From Pararhodobacter zhoushanensis (GTDB lineage Bacteria > Pseudomonadota > Alphaproteobacteria > Rhodobacterales > Rhodobacteraceae), in NCBI RefSeq assembly GCF_025949695.1, contig NZ_JAPDFL010000001.1, positions 767,001 through 831,000 of the forward strand: a DNA stretch of 64,000 nucleotides, in the 5' to 3' direction. The translations under genes and the position numbers were made by a program. Position 1 is the first letter of the stretch. Each line of letters begins with the position of its first letter. This document shows positions 52,531 to 62,407 of the stretch, piece by piece. The notes below the pieces were generated by a model. The model was not told where the DNA came from, did no database searches, and was given only the letters and a program-made list of their open reading frames with translations.

Positions 52531-54858
52531 GTGACCCTTCCCGCCGACTTGCGCATTCCCCGTCAGATCGCCACTGAGATTGGCGCCCGCCCCGAGCAGG
52601 TCTCGGCCGCCGTGGCGCTGCTGGATGAGGGCGCGACGGTGCCTTTCGTGGCGCGCTATCGCAAGGAGGCCACTGGCGGGCTGGACGACACGCAGCTGCG
52701 CAATCTGGCGGAACGGCTGTCCTATCTGCGCGAGATGGAGGCGCGGCGGGCGGTGATTTTTGAGTCGATCAGCACGCAGGGCAAGATGACCGACGCGCTG
52801 GCCAGGGCGATCACCGGGGCCGAAACGAAATCGGTGCTCGAAGACCTCTACCTGCCGTTCAAGCCCAAGCGCCGCACCAAGGCGATGATCGCGCGTGAGA
52901 ACGGGCTGGAGCCTTTGGCCGAGGCGATTCTTGCCGACCGCGTCGCTGACCCTGAGGTCTTGGCGGCGGGGTATCTGTCCGAGGCTGTGGCCGATCCCAA
53001 GGCCGCACTTGAGGGCGCGCGCGAGATCATTGCCGAGGGGCTGGTCGAGGATGCCGCGCTGAAAGCCCAGTTGCGGGCCTACATGGCGCAGGCGGCGTTT
53101 CTGTCGTCCGAGGTCTTGCCGGGCAAGGAAAACGAGGGCGCGAAGTTCTCGGATTATTTCGCGCACTCCGAGCTGCTCTCAGGCGTGCCCAGCCACCGCG
53201 CGCTGGCGATGTTCCGGGGGCGCAATGAGGGGTTCCTCGCGCTCGATCTGAAGGTCGAGCCGGAAGCCACGCCCGGCGAGTCGCGGGCCGAGCAGATGGT
53301 GAAAACCGCGCTCAACATCGGCCGGGCGGGCAAGGGTGACGTCTGGCTGGACAAGCTGGCCGGCTGGGTCTGGCGCATCAAGCTGAAGCTGTCCCTGACC
53401 ATCGACCTGATGACCGACCTGCGCGAAAAATCCGAAACCGAGGCAATCCGCGTCTTTGCGCGCAACCTCAAGGATTTGCTGCTGGCCGCTCCTGCCGGAG
53501 CCAAGGCCACGATGGGGCTGGATCCGGGCATCCGTACCGGGGTCAAGGTGGCCGTGGTCGACGCAACCGGCAAGGTACTGGACCATGCCACGGTCTATCC
53601 CTTCCAGCCGCGTCTGGATGTGCAGGGGACACTGGCCGTGCTGGGGGCGCTGATCCGCAAGCACAACGTCGGGCTGATCGCCATCGGCAACGGCACCGCC
53701 AGCCGCGAAACCGATGCGCTGGCGGCGGAACTGTTGACGAAACTGCCCAGCCCGCGCCCGGTCAAGGTGGTGGTGTCTGAGGCGGGGGCTTCGGTCTACT
53801 CCGCCTCTGAACTGGCGGCGCGCGAATTCCCCGATCTGGATGTGTCGATCCGTGGGGCCGTGTCGATTGCCCGCCGTTTGCAGGATCCGCTGGCCGAGTT
53901 GGTAAAGATCGAGCCCAAGGCGATCGGCGTCGGCCAGTATCAGCACGACGTGAACCAGTCGGCGCTGGGCAAGGCGCTGGATGGCGTGGTCGAAGATGCG
54001 GTGAACGCAGTCGGGGTTGAGCTGAACACGGCCTCGGCGCCGCTGCTGGCGCGCGTCTCAGGACTGGGGCCGGGGCTGGCCGAGGCTGTTGTGGCGCACC
54101 GGGACGCGAACGGGCCCTTTGCCAAGCGGCGCGATCTGCTCAAGGTGGCGCGGCTGGGGCCGAAGGCCTTCGAGCAGGCGGCGGGATTCCTGCGCATTCA
54201 GGGTGGGGCAGAGCCGCTCGATGCCTCGTCCGTGCACCCGGAAGCCTATGATTTGGCGCGCAGAATCGTCAAATCGGTGGGCAAGGATGTGGCCACGCTG
54301 ATGAAAGACCCTGCGCCGCTGCGGCGGCTTGAGCCGCGCGATTTTACCGATGAGAAATTCGGCCTGCCGACGGTCAAGGACATCCTGTCCGAGCTGGAAA
54401 AGCCCGGCCGTGACCCGCGCCCTGAGTTCAAGACGGCCACCTTCGCCGAGGGTGTCAACGAGATCCGCGATCTGAAACCGGGGATGCGGCTGGAGGGCAC
54501 GGTGACCAACGTCGCGGCCTTCGGTGCCTTCGTTGATGTGGGCGTGCATCAGGACGGGTTGGTGCATGTCAGCCAGCTGGCTGACCGCTTTGTCAAAGAC
54601 CCGCATGAGGTGGTCAAGGCGGGCGGCGTCGTCAGCGTGCGGGTGGTCGAGGTCGACGTGGCGCGCAAGCGCATCGGCCTGACCATGCGCAAGGACAACG
54701 CGGGGGCCGAGGACCGCCCCGCGCGCGACCAGCGCGGTGACCAGCGGGGCAAGGGCGGCGGGAAGCCGATCCATGGCGGCAGTGCCAGCCCGCCCAAGCG
54801 CGCGGACTCAACCGGAGCGTTTGGGGCCGCGCTGCTGGACGCGATGAAGAAGCGCTGA
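52531..54858 (+). CDS. tex: Tex-family RNA-binding transcription accessory protein
   Basis: 775 residues. N-terminal Tex helical region ([37 protein letters not shown]), then a YqgF/RuvX-like domain ([17 protein letters not shown], about residue 328), helix-hairpin-helix region ([20 protein letters not shown]), and C-terminal S1 domain ([20 protein letters not shown]). The tail after about 730 is basic and glycine-rich. Tex binds nucleic acid and affects transcription fidelity. The start is GTG at 52531; no other start fits as well. Confidence 0.93.
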   Translation: MTLPADLRIPRQIATEIGARPEQVSAAVALLDEGATVPFVARYRKEATGGLDDTQLRNLAERLSYLREMEARRAVIFESISTQGKMTDALARAITGAETKSVLEDLYLPFKPKRRTKAMIARENGLEPLAEAILADRVADPEVLAAGYLSEAVADPKAALEGAREIIAEGLVEDAALKAQLRAYMAQAAFLSSEVLPGKENEGAKFSDYFAHSELLSGVPSHRALAMFRGRNEGFLALDLKVEPEATPGESRAEQMVKTALNIGRAGKGDVWLDKLAGWVWRIKLKLSLTIDLMTDLREKSETEAIRVFARNLKDLLLAAPAGAKATMGLDPGIRTGVKVAVVDATGKVLDHATVYPFQPRLDVQGTLAVLGALIRKHNVGLIAIGNGTASRETDALAAELLTKLPSPRPVKVVVSEAGASVYSASELAAREFPDLDVSIRGAVSIARRLQDPLAELVKIEPKAIGVGQYQHDVNQSALGKALDGVVEDAVNAVGVELNTASAPLLARVSGLGPGLAEAVVAHRDANGPFAKRRDLLKVARLGPKAFEQAAGFLRIQGGAEPLDASSVHPEAYDLARRIVKSVGKDVATLMKDPAPLRRLEPRDFTDEKFGLPTVKDILSELEKPGRDPRPEFKTATFAEGVNEIRDLKPGMRLEGTVTNVAAFGAFVDVGVHQDGLVHVSQLADRFVKDPHEVVKAGGVVSVRVVEVDVARKRIGLTMRKDNAGAEDRPARDQRGDQRGKGGGKPIHGGSASPPKRADSTGAFGAALLDAMKKR

Positions 54859-54966
54859 GTCGGCGCGGGAGTCTGGGCTGAATCGGCCACAGGTGAAAAT
54901 CGTTATAGATTCGTGACTTGCCCGAATCCCCGGCTTGGGTCTTGATCGGCCCATAGCTCGGGGGGC

Positions 54967-56322
54967 ATGAATTTATGGCGCAGTCTGCGGCCCAGAAACG
55001 AGATCTGGGGCTGGTGGTGGTTCGATTGGGCCAGCCAACCCTACAACACTTTGCTGATCACCTTCATCTTCGGCCCATATGTGGTTGGGATCGTCGGTGA
55101 CGGCTCTCGCGCGCAGGCCATCTGGGGCTATGGGATCGGCTTTGCCGGTATCCTGCTGGCCCTGCTGGCACCCCTGCTGGGGGCGATCGCGGACAAGAGC
55201 GGGCGCCGGATGGGGTTCATCTGGTTTTTCTCCATCCTCTATGTGATCGGGGCCTGGGGCGTGTGGTTTTCCGCGCCTGACAGCTTCAACATCTGGCAGG
55301 TGATGCTGTTCTTCTGCATCGGTCTGGTGGGCATGGAGTTCGCCACGATCTTCACCAACGCCATGCTGCCCGACCTCGCCCCGCGTGAGGAATTGGGCAA
55401 GGTGTCAGGCTCGGGCTGGGCGTGGGGTTATGTCGGCGGGCTGATCAGCCTGATCCTGATGCTGACGTTGCTGGCCGAGGGGGACACCGGCAAGACGCTG
55501 ATCGGCATCGACCCGCTTTTCGGTCTGGATGCCGCGGCGCGCGAGGGCACGCGCTCGGTCGGGCCGCTGACGGCGATCTGGTATATCGTGTTCATGATCC
55601 CGTTCTTTCTGTGGGTGCGTGAGCCCAAGAAACCCGGCGCGGTGAGCATTGGCGCGGCGATTTCTGGCGCTTGGCCGGAACTTAAGGCGACGTTGGCGAG
55701 TTTGCCCAAGAACCGCAGCCTGTTTGCCTTTTTGGGATCCTCGATGCTTTACCGTGACGCGCTCAACGGCGTTTACACCTTTGGCGGCATTTATGCCGCC
55801 GGTGTGCTCGGCTGGAGCGTGGTGAGCGTCGGCATCTTCGGCATTCTGGCCGCAACGACCGGTGCGGTGTTCGCGTGGCTGGGCGGCAAGGCGGACAGCC
55901 GTTGGGGTCCGAAACCGGTGATCCTGTTCAACGTGATCGTCCTGGCGGTGGTCGCGCTGGCGATTGTGTTTGTCTCGCGGACCTCGGTCTTTGGCGTCGC
56001 TGTCGGGCCTGAGTCGAACCTGCCGGATATCTCCTTCTACATCTTGGGCGCGATCATCGGCGCTGGCGGTGGTTCGCTGCAATCGGCCAGCCGCACGATG
56101 ATGGTGCGCCAAGGGGATGAAGAAAAGATGACCGAGGGTTTTGGCCTTTATGCCCTGTCGGGGAAAGCCACCGCCTTTCTGGCACCGCTGTCGATCGGCA
56201 TCGTCACCGACATCACGGGCAGCCAGCAATACGGCATCCTGCCGGTGGCGGCACTGTTCTGTATCGGGCTGATTTTGCTGCTGTTTGTTAATCCTGAAGG
56301 CTCGAAGAGGGTGTTGGCATGA
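54967..56322 (+). CDS. MFS transporter, UMF1/Atg22-like family
   Basis: 451 residues with about twelve helices. The opening WGWWWFDWASQPYNTLLITF matches the UMF1 (Atg22-like) group, followed by PLLGAIADKSGRRMGFIWFF. ASRTMMVRQGDEEKMTEGFG is a further family block. Substrate unknown in bacteria. Its stop overlaps the mepA-like start (ATGA at 56319-56322). Confidence 0.9.
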   Translation: MNLWRSLRPRNEIWGWWWFDWASQPYNTLLITFIFGPYVVGIVGDGSRAQAIWGYGIGFAGILLALLAPLLGAIADKSGRRMGFIWFFSILYVIGAWGVWFSAPDSFNIWQVMLFFCIGLVGMEFATIFTNAMLPDLAPREELGKVSGSGWAWGYVGGLISLILMLTLLAEGDTGKTLIGIDPLFGLDAAAREGTRSVGPLTAIWYIVFMIPFFLWVREPKKPGAVSIGAAISGAWPELKATLASLPKNRSLFAFLGSSMLYRDALNGVYTFGGIYAAGVLGWSVVSVGIFGILAATTGAVFAWLGGKADSRWGPKPVILFNVIVLAVVALAIVFVSRTSVFGVAVGPESNLPDISFYILGAIIGAGGGSLQSASRTMMVRQGDEEKMTEGFGLYALSGKATAFLAPLSIGIVTDITGSQQYGILPVAALFCIGLILLLFVNPEGSKRVLA

Positions 56323-57239
56323 AGAAACTGGGTCTGGTTCTGGGGGGTCTGGTTCTGGCGGCCTGTGCGAGCACGGCGGTTGTCGACTCAGCCCTCAGCC
56401 AGTCGCTGGCCAACCAGTTGTTCGGCGCAGCATCGCGCGGGACCAGTGAACCGGCCCAGACCTATGGATCCTATGCGCGCGGCTGTGCCGACGGGCTGGT
56501 GCAATTGCCGGAAACAGGGCCGACCTGGCAGGCGATGCGTCTGTCGCGCAATCGCAACTGGGGTCACCCCCAGATGATTGATTTCCTTGAGGGGCTGAGC
56601 CGTCAGGCCGTGCAGATCGGCTGGCGGGGGCTCTATGTCGGGGATATCAGCCAGCCGCGTGGCGGGCCGATGACCTCGGGCCATGCCAGCCACCAGATGG
56701 GGCTGGACGCCGATATCTGGATGCTGCCGCCCGAAAGCCTGACCCTGAGCCGGGGTGAGCGCGAAAACATCAGCTCGGTGTCCGTGCGGACCGAGGATCA
56801 GCGCGGGCTGACCAGCCACTGGACCCCGCGCCATGCTGCCCTGCTGCGCGCTGCGGCCAGCGATCCGCGTGTGGACCGGGTGTTCGTCGCGGCGGCGGTC
56901 AAGATCGAGATGTGCCGCACCGCCACGCCCGAGGATACGGCGTGGCTGCAACGTATTCGCCCCATCGCGGGGCATAATTATCATTTCCATGTCCGGCTGC
57001 GCTGCCCAGCCGGATCGCCGCACTGCGAGACGCAAAGCCCGACCGTGGCCGAGCTTTCAAACGGCGGCAATGGCTGTGATGACAGCCTGAGATGGTGGGT
57101 GACTGATTACCTGAACCCGCCGCGCACCACGGGTCGCCCCGCGCAACCAACGGAACCGGCACCGCCCCGGCGTCGCCATCCGCGCGAATTCATCATGGCC
57201 GACCTCCCACGCCAATGTTCGGAAGTTGTACAACGATGA
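56319..57239 (+). CDS. mepA: Penicillin-insensitive murein endopeptidase
   Basis: 306 residues, LAS-type zinc endopeptidase that cuts D-Ala-mDAP cross-links. The N-terminal GLVLAACASTA has a lipobox (LAAC), so a lipoprotein is likely. Metal ligands lie in GGPMTSGHASHQMGLDADIWM (His and Asp) and in the C-terminal HNYHFHVRLRCP (His). Periplasmic. It is coupled to the transporter upstream and to the phytase-like gene downstream (ATGA at 57236-57239). Confidence 0.92.
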   Translation: MKKLGLVLGGLVLAACASTAVVDSALSQSLANQLFGAASRGTSEPAQTYGSYARGCADGLVQLPETGPTWQAMRLSRNRNWGHPQMIDFLEGLSRQAVQIGWRGLYVGDISQPRGGPMTSGHASHQMGLDADIWMLPPESLTLSRGERENISSVSVRTEDQRGLTSHWTPRHAALLRAAASDPRVDRVFVAAAVKIEMCRTATPEDTAWLQRIRPIAGHNYHFHVRLRCPAGSPHCETQSPTVAELSNGGNGCDDSLRWWVTDYLNPPRTTGRPAQPTEPAPPRRRHPREFIMADLPRQCSEVVQR

Positions 57240-58168
57240 ATGCTGCCAAATCATTAGTCGCTGCTCTCCTGGCGCTTGCCGCATTGCTGCCCGCTGCCGC
57301 AAGCGCCCAACCTGCCACCTATTTCGCCGGGGTCGTTCAACACCCGGCGACGAATATCCCGCCTGTTCAAGTCGTTGCGCGCTACACCCTGCCGCTGATG
57401 TCGGGGGGCATCAATGACTTTTCGGGGATCGCGACGCGGGACGGCGTGGAGATCTACCTGCTGTCCGACCACGGCTTTATCGCCACGGGCCGGTTGCAAC
57501 GCGGCTATGGCCAGCAGATCACCGGCTTTCAGCTGCGTCAGGTCGCCGTTCTGAACGACGACCAGAACCGCCCGCTGACCGGCTCGTTGCACGATTCCGA
57601 AGGGATCACCCTCGGGCCGGATGGCTCAATCTATGTGTCCTTCGAACAGCACAACCGCGTGCTGCGCTATCGCCGCCTTGGCGGTCCGGGCGAGGATCTG
57701 GGCGCACACCGCGACTTTTCGCGCCTGCGGGCCGGGCGCGGGCTGGAAGCGCTGGCGATTGCCGGTGACGGGGCGATCTATGCGATCCCCGAGCGTCCGG
57801 CGCGGGCGACCTATGGCTTTCCGTCCTACCGGCTGCGCGCCGGTGTCTGGGATGGGTCGTTCCGTCTGCCCGAGGATGGCGCATTCCTGCCGGTCGGCGC
57901 TGACTTTGGCCCTGATGGCCAGCTCTATGTCCTTGAGCGCGAGTATGCCGCGCGTGGCTTTCGCAGTCAGGTCCGTCGCTTCGCCATCCGGGGGCGCGCG
58001 ATCAGCGAGCCGCAGGTGGTGATGCGCTCGGAATATGGCCAGTTCGGCAATCTTGAAGGCTTGAGTGTCTTTCGCGACTGGAATGGTCGTACCCGCATGC
58101 TGATGGTCGCCGATGATGACCTGCATCCCGACCGCAGCGAACTGGTCGATCTGGTGCTGAACCGCTGA
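57236..58168 (+). CDS. Esterase-like activity of phytase family protein
   Basis: 310 residues, exported (signal LVAALLALAALLPAAASAQ). The phytase-like beta-propeller core includes GGINDFSGIATRDGVEIYLL, LHDSEGITLGPDGSIYVSFE and GRGLEALAIAGDGAIYAIPE, plus YGQFGNLEGLSVFRD near the end. Catalytic activity of the family is poorly established. The start at 57236 lies inside the mepA stop codon. Confidence 0.88.
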   Translation: MNAAKSLVAALLALAALLPAAASAQPATYFAGVVQHPATNIPPVQVVARYTLPLMSGGINDFSGIATRDGVEIYLLSDHGFIATGRLQRGYGQQITGFQLRQVAVLNDDQNRPLTGSLHDSEGITLGPDGSIYVSFEQHNRVLRYRRLGGPGEDLGAHRDFSRLRAGRGLEALAIAGDGAIYAIPERPARATYGFPSYRLRAGVWDGSFRLPEDGAFLPVGADFGPDGQLYVLEREYAARGFRSQVRRFAIRGRAISEPQVVMRSEYGQFGNLEGLSVFRDWNGRTRMLMVADDDLHPDRSELVDLVLNR

Positions 58169-58230
58169 GGTGATTGCATCCGGGGCCGGGGGATCCTACC
58201 TGAAGAGGGTGTATCGCAAGAGGGCAACCC

Positions 58231-59223
58231 GTGACCGAGACGCAGCGCAACCTTGAGCCGGCCGTGCCGGTGATCTGGCTTCTGGGCAAGACCGGCGCAG
58301 GCAAGACCTCGCTGGTGCGCGCCCTGACGGGGGCGGGTGAGGTCGGCAACGGGTTCGAGCCGGGCACGCGCGGCGCGGCGGTCCATGACTTCCCGCCGCA
58401 AGCCGCCGCCGTGCGCTTTCTGGACACGCGAGGCTTGGGCGAGACAGGCTATGACGCCACGCCTGATCTTGAGCGGGCAGGCAGGACGGCGCAGGCGATC
58501 CTGGCGGTGATCCGGCTGGATGATCCGGTGCAAGCGCCGGTGGCCGAGGTTTTGCGCGACACCAATCTGCCGGTGCTTCTGGTCTTTACCGGGGCCGATC
58601 TGGTGACGGAGCCCGGCGCGCAGGTCCGTGCCCGGGCGCATGTCACGTCGTTGATCGGGCGCGAGTTTCCCAGCGTGACCATGGCGCTGCCCGCCGACGG
58701 GCTGGTGGTGGGCATCGAGGCGTTGCTTGATGCGCTTGACAGCTTCATGCCCCGTGCCGCCGCGATCCTGCGCCGGGCCGAAGAGGCGCGCGTTTTCGCC
58801 AAGAACCGCCCGCTGGTGCTGCGCTATGCCGCGATGGCCGGGGCGTCGGACGTGGTGCCGCTGACGGGCCTTGCCACGGTGCCCGCAGCCCAAGGCGCGA
58901 TGCTGCATGCCCTTGCACGCAAATACGATGTCGAACTCACACCGGCGCGGATGGGCCTGCTGGCCTCGGCGCTTGGCACCGGGGCGCTGGTGCGCATGGC
59001 CACGGGCATGGCGCTGCGGCAGGGGGCCAAGCTGATCCCGGTCTTTGGCCAGACGCTGGGCGCTGCAGCGGCGGCGGGCACCAGTTTCGCCACGACCTAT
59101 GCGCTGGGCCGCGCGGCCTCGGCCTGGCTCCACGGGCTGTCGCGGGGTGCGGCACCGGACAGCGCGACCTTGCGCAGCCTTTATGATCAGGCGCTGAAAG
59201 GCGCGAAACATGCGGCTGACTGA
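58231..59223 (+). CDS. P-loop GTPase with C-terminal DUF697-like hydrophobic region
   Basis: 330 residues. G1 is LLGKTGAGKTSLVRAL, G3 FLDTRGLGETG, and G4 is atypical (VFTGADL instead of N/TKxD). After about residue 200, hydrophobic Ala/Gly-rich stretches (MAGASDVVPLTGLATVPAAQ, GMALRQGAKLIPVFGQTLGA) match DUF697 found in YcjF/YfjP-type GTPases and probably insert into membrane. GTG start. Overlaps the next GTPase gene by 14 bases. Confidence 0.85.
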   Translation: MTETQRNLEPAVPVIWLLGKTGAGKTSLVRALTGAGEVGNGFEPGTRGAAVHDFPPQAAAVRFLDTRGLGETGYDATPDLERAGRTAQAILAVIRLDDPVQAPVAEVLRDTNLPVLLVFTGADLVTEPGAQVRARAHVTSLIGREFPSVTMALPADGLVVGIEALLDALDSFMPRAAAILRRAEEARVFAKNRPLVLRYAAMAGASDVVPLTGLATVPAAQGAMLHALARKYDVELTPARMGLLASALGTGALVRMATGMALRQGAKLIPVFGQTLGAAAAAGTSFATTYALGRAASAWLHGLSRGAAPDSATLRSLYDQALKGAKHAAD

Positions 59224-60718
59224 CCGCCTGCGCCACACGCTGTTGCGCTGGGACCGGCTGGGATTGGCGGCGATTCTGGCGCTGCCACTGACGATTTCCA
59301 TGCTGCTGGGCTTTTTGTGGCTGAACGAACACGGTTACCTGTTGTGGTTCGCGCTGGGCACCGCCGGGTTCTATGCCGTCTTTCGCGTGGCTGTCGGGCT
59401 GGCCCGCTGGCGCACCCGCGTTGCCGGGGAACGCGAGCCGCGCGAGCTGGAGGGGCCAAAGGCCGACCCCGAATGGTCCCCCGCCGAAAAGGCCGCGTTC
59501 GAGCGTGCCCGCGCCCGCATCGACACCCGCCTGAAAGAGCCGATCCCGTGGGCCACCCTGCCGACCGAGGCGCTGACGGTGGTGGAAGAAGTTGCCACCG
59601 ACATGTCCAATGGCCAGCGCAGCGCGCTGGATTTCACCCTGCCCGAGGCGCTGTTGCTGATTGATCAGGTGGCGCTGCGGTATCGGGCGTTCCTGCTTGA
59701 AAGCATCCCCTATTCCGACCGGCTGTCGGTGCGCACCATGCATTGGCTGTGGCGCAAGCAGGACGCGGCGCTGACGGCGTGGGAGACCGGGTTTCTGGCG
59801 TGGCGCGGGGTGCGGCTGTTGCTCAACCCCGCCGTCGGGTTGCTGCGCGAGGCCGAGCGGGTGCTGGCCACCGGGCTGCAGGACCGCCTGACCGAGAAAT
59901 TCCGCCGCGACGCGCAGGCGATCCTGCTGGAAGAGGCGGCGCAGGCAGCGGTTGATCTGTTCTCGGGGCGGCTCAAGGTCAGCGAAGCCGATCTCAGCCG
60001 CCACGGCGCGCGGGTGATCGTGCCCGATGCCGCGCCCGAGGGGGCGGTGCAGATTGTCGTCGTCGGCCAGATTTCAGCCGGGAAATCGACGCTGGTCAAT
60101 GCGCTGCTGGGCGAGGACGCGACCGAGACCGACGCTGCGCCGACCACCGACACCGCTGCCGGGCACGCGCTGGACAGCGGCGTGCGGGTGATCGACACAC
60201 CGGGGCTGGATGGCACCGACAAGGTGGCCCGGGCGATTGCCGCGCAGATGGTGACGGCCGATCTGGTGTTGTGGGTGCACCGGGCGAACAGGCCGGGGCG
60301 CGCGGCGGATGTGGGGCTGATGGCCGCGTTTCAGGCCGCGATGGCGCGCGATCCGGCGCGGCGGCACCCGCCGGTGGTGCATGTCGCCAACGCCTCGGAC
60401 CTGTTGCTGCCGGGTTGGCCACGGCCAGAGAACACGCTCACCGCTGAGGATAAGGCCCGCCTGCGCGCCGCCACCGATGCGATTGCCCGCGACATGGGCG
60501 GGGCCGAGGTGATCCCGATCCGCGCCGAAGCGCCCGAGTGGAACATCGACGCGCTGAACGCCGCCATCGACGCGGTGCTGCCCGAGGCGCGCATGACCCG
60601 GCGCAACCGTCTGCGGCTGGAGGCCTCGCGCAGCGAGGGGTTGCGTGGCAATATCGCCCGCGCCGGACGCGGGGTGAGCGCGGTGGCCAAGGCGCTGGGC
60701 AGCCGCTGGCGGCGCTGA
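59210..60718 (+). CDS. Membrane-anchored GTPase with C-terminal G domain
   Basis: 502 residues. Two transmembrane helices at the N-terminus (ILALPLTISMLLGFLWL; YLLWFALGTAGFYAVFRVAV) are followed by a long helical region (about 80-285). The G domain is at about residues 285-470: G1 VVGQISAGKSTLVNAL, G3 VIDTPGLDG, G4 VHVANASDL. The tail is basic. The layout resembles dynamin-related or YfjP-like bacterial GTPases. It is a partner of the overlapping DUF697 GTPase; cellular role unknown. Confidence 0.84.
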   Translation: MRLTDRLRHTLLRWDRLGLAAILALPLTISMLLGFLWLNEHGYLLWFALGTAGFYAVFRVAVGLARWRTRVAGEREPRELEGPKADPEWSPAEKAAFERARARIDTRLKEPIPWATLPTEALTVVEEVATDMSNGQRSALDFTLPEALLLIDQVALRYRAFLLESIPYSDRLSVRTMHWLWRKQDAALTAWETGFLAWRGVRLLLNPAVGLLREAERVLATGLQDRLTEKFRRDAQAILLEEAAQAAVDLFSGRLKVSEADLSRHGARVIVPDAAPEGAVQIVVVGQISAGKSTLVNALLGEDATETDAAPTTDTAAGHALDSGVRVIDTPGLDGTDKVARAIAAQMVTADLVLWVHRANRPGRAADVGLMAAFQAAMARDPARRHPPVVHVANASDLLLPGWPRPENTLTAEDKARLRAATDAIARDMGGAEVIPIRAEAPEWNIDALNAAIDAVLPEARMTRRNRLRLEASRSEGLRGNIARAGRGVSAVAKALGSRWRR

Positions 60719-60739
60719 GCCGCGCAGCAAGGGGGCGGG

Positions 60740-61927
60740 ATGATCTGGGATTTCTGTGTGATTGGCGGCGGGATTGTCGGGCTGGCGACGGCGCGGGCGC
60801 TGCTGGCGCGACAGCCGGGGGCCAGTCTGATCGTGCTGGAGAAAGAGCCGGAACTGGGGCGGCACCAGACCGGGCATAACTCGGGCGTGATCCATTCGGG
60901 GATCTATTACCAACCGGGCAGCTTCAAGGCCAGGCTCTGCCGCGAGGGCGCGGCGCGGACCAAGGAATTCTGCCAGCAGCACGCCATTCCCTATGACGAA
61001 CGCGGCAAGCTGATCGTCGCCACGCGTGAGGACGAGGTGCCCCGGCTGGACGCGCTGTTTGCGCGGGCGGGGGAGAACGGGATCAGGGCTGAGCTGGTTG
61101 CAGGGCCACAGATTGCCGAGCGTGAACCGGCGATTGCCGGGCGCAAGGCGATCTGGGTGCCCGAGGCGGCGATCGTCGATTACAAGCGCGTGCTGGCGGC
61201 ACTGGCTGACGAGATCATCGCGCAGGGGGCCGAGATCCGCTATGGCGCGGCGCCGGTGGGGATTGTCGAGCAGGGCGCGTGGGTCGAGGCGGCGCTGGCG
61301 GGCGAGACGGTACGGGCGCGGCGGCTGGTGGCCTGCGCGGGGCTGCAATCGGACCGCGTGGCGACGATGGCGGGGCTGGCGATCCACCACCGGATCGTGC
61401 CGTTTCGCGGCGAATACTGGCGGCTGAGGCCCGAGCGGTCGGATGTCGCGCGGGCGATGATCTATCCGGTGCCCGAACCCGGCTTGCCCTTTCTGGGCGT
61501 GCATCTGACGCCGCTGATCGACGGCGCGATGACGCTGGGGCCGAATGCGATGCTGGGCTTTGCGCGTGAGGGGTATCCGAAATTTTCGGTTTCATTGCGC
61601 GATACGGCCGAGATGCTGGGCTTTCCCGGCTTCTGGCGGGTGATCGGGCAGAACCTCCGCCCCGGGTTGACCGAGATCGGCAACTCCTTGTTCAAGCGGC
61701 GCTATCTGGAAGAATGCCGCCGCTATTGCCCGTCCTTGGTGCTGGACGATCTGCTGCCGATGGCACCGGGCATCCGCGCGCAGGCGGTGGGGGCCAAGGG
61801 CGAGCTGGTGCAGGATTTCCTGTTTCTGGACACGGCGCGGATGCTGCATGTCTGCAACGCGCCGTCCCCTGCCGCGACCTCGGCGTTGCCGATTGGCGAC
61901 CTGATCGCGGGACGGGTGATCGGGTAA
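60740..61927 (+). CDS. lhgO: L-2-hydroxyglutarate oxidase/dehydrogenase
   Basis: 395 residues, FAD-dependent DAO-fold enzyme. CVIGGGIVGLATARALLARQ is the FAD motif, GRHQTGHNSGVIHSGIYYQP is the LhgO hallmark, and GPNAMLGFAREGYPKFSVSL and IRAQAVGAKGELVQDFLFLD follow. It oxidises L-2-hydroxyglutarate to 2-oxoglutarate, passing electrons to quinone. It is followed by two hairpins and motif copy 7. Confidence 0.93.
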   Translation: MIWDFCVIGGGIVGLATARALLARQPGASLIVLEKEPELGRHQTGHNSGVIHSGIYYQPGSFKARLCREGAARTKEFCQQHAIPYDERGKLIVATREDEVPRLDALFARAGENGIRAELVAGPQIAEREPAIAGRKAIWVPEAAIVDYKRVLAALADEIIAQGAEIRYGAAPVGIVEQGAWVEAALAGETVRARRLVACAGLQSDRVATMAGLAIHHRIVPFRGEYWRLRPERSDVARAMIYPVPEPGLPFLGVHLTPLIDGAMTLGPNAMLGFAREGYPKFSVSLRDTAEMLGFPGFWRVIGQNLRPGLTEIGNSLFKRRYLEECRRYCPSLVLDDLLPMAPGIRAQAVGAKGELVQDFLFLDTARMLHVCNAPSPAATSALPIGDLIAGRVIG

Positions 61928-61954
61928 GGCGGGGGGCCAGCCCCCGCACCCCCG

Positions 61955-61983
61955 CTTAAGGGGGACGCACGCGCCCCCTTAAG
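61955..61983 (+). terminator. Perfect 10-bp hairpin downstream of lhgO
   Basis: CTTAAGGGGG pairs with CCCCCTTAAG around ACGCACGCG. A smaller GGGGGC/GCCCCC hairpin precedes it from 61930, and GAAACCCCCGTGGATATTT follows. Confidence 0.65.
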
Positions 61984-61991
61984 AAACCCCC

Positions 61992-62015
61992 GTGGATATT
62001 TTCAGACAGAAAATG
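61992..62015 (+). repeat. Rhodobacterales 3'-end motif, copy 7 (after lhgO)
   Basis: GTGGATATTTTCAGAC followed by AGAAAATG, preceded by a CCCCC run. It ends four bases before the stop codon of the convergent DUF2218 gene. Confidence 0.6.
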
Positions 62016-62018
62016 CGG

Positions 62019-62312
62019 TCAACGGGTCCAGTTGATGGCGAGCTCTTCGCGGAAGGCGAAGCGTTCGAGGTGGCTGGCGATGACGCCTTCCAGGCGTTCA
62101 AGCATCTCGGGCTCGGCGGTTTCGGCGGTCAAGGTCAGGGTTTCGCCCGCGGCGGTGAGGTGGCAGGTGCCGAAGGGGAAGTCGATCTTGCCCTTTTCGG
62201 TGTCGAAGCTGGCAGGGATCTTGTGGGCAAAATGCTTGCACAGCTGTTGCAGGTAGCGGCTGGCATTGGCGGTGGTGAGCACGGCGGTGCTGGTGGTGAC
62301 GGTATTGCTCAT
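62019..62312 (-). CDS. DUF2218 domain-containing protein
   Basis: 97 residues: RYLQQLCKHFAHKIPASFDT, then GTCHLTAAGETLTLTAE and LERFAFREELAINWTR match the small DUF2218 family, which often occurs near siderophore or iron genes but is functionally unknown. The start at 62312 fits the family size. Convergent with lhgO. Confidence 0.87.
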   Translation of the reverse strand: MSNTVTTSTAVLTTANASRYLQQLCKHFAHKIPASFDTEKGKIDFPFGTCHLTAAGETLTLTAETAEPEMLERLEGVIASHLERFAFREELAINWTR

Positions 62313-62407
62313 GGCAGGGCCTTTGATCGGGGGAAGGAGTGGCTGGCCGGCCGTCGATGCGGTCGCGTGGCTCTCAGTTGCGAAAATACCCCGCTTTTGG
62401 CGCGAGA

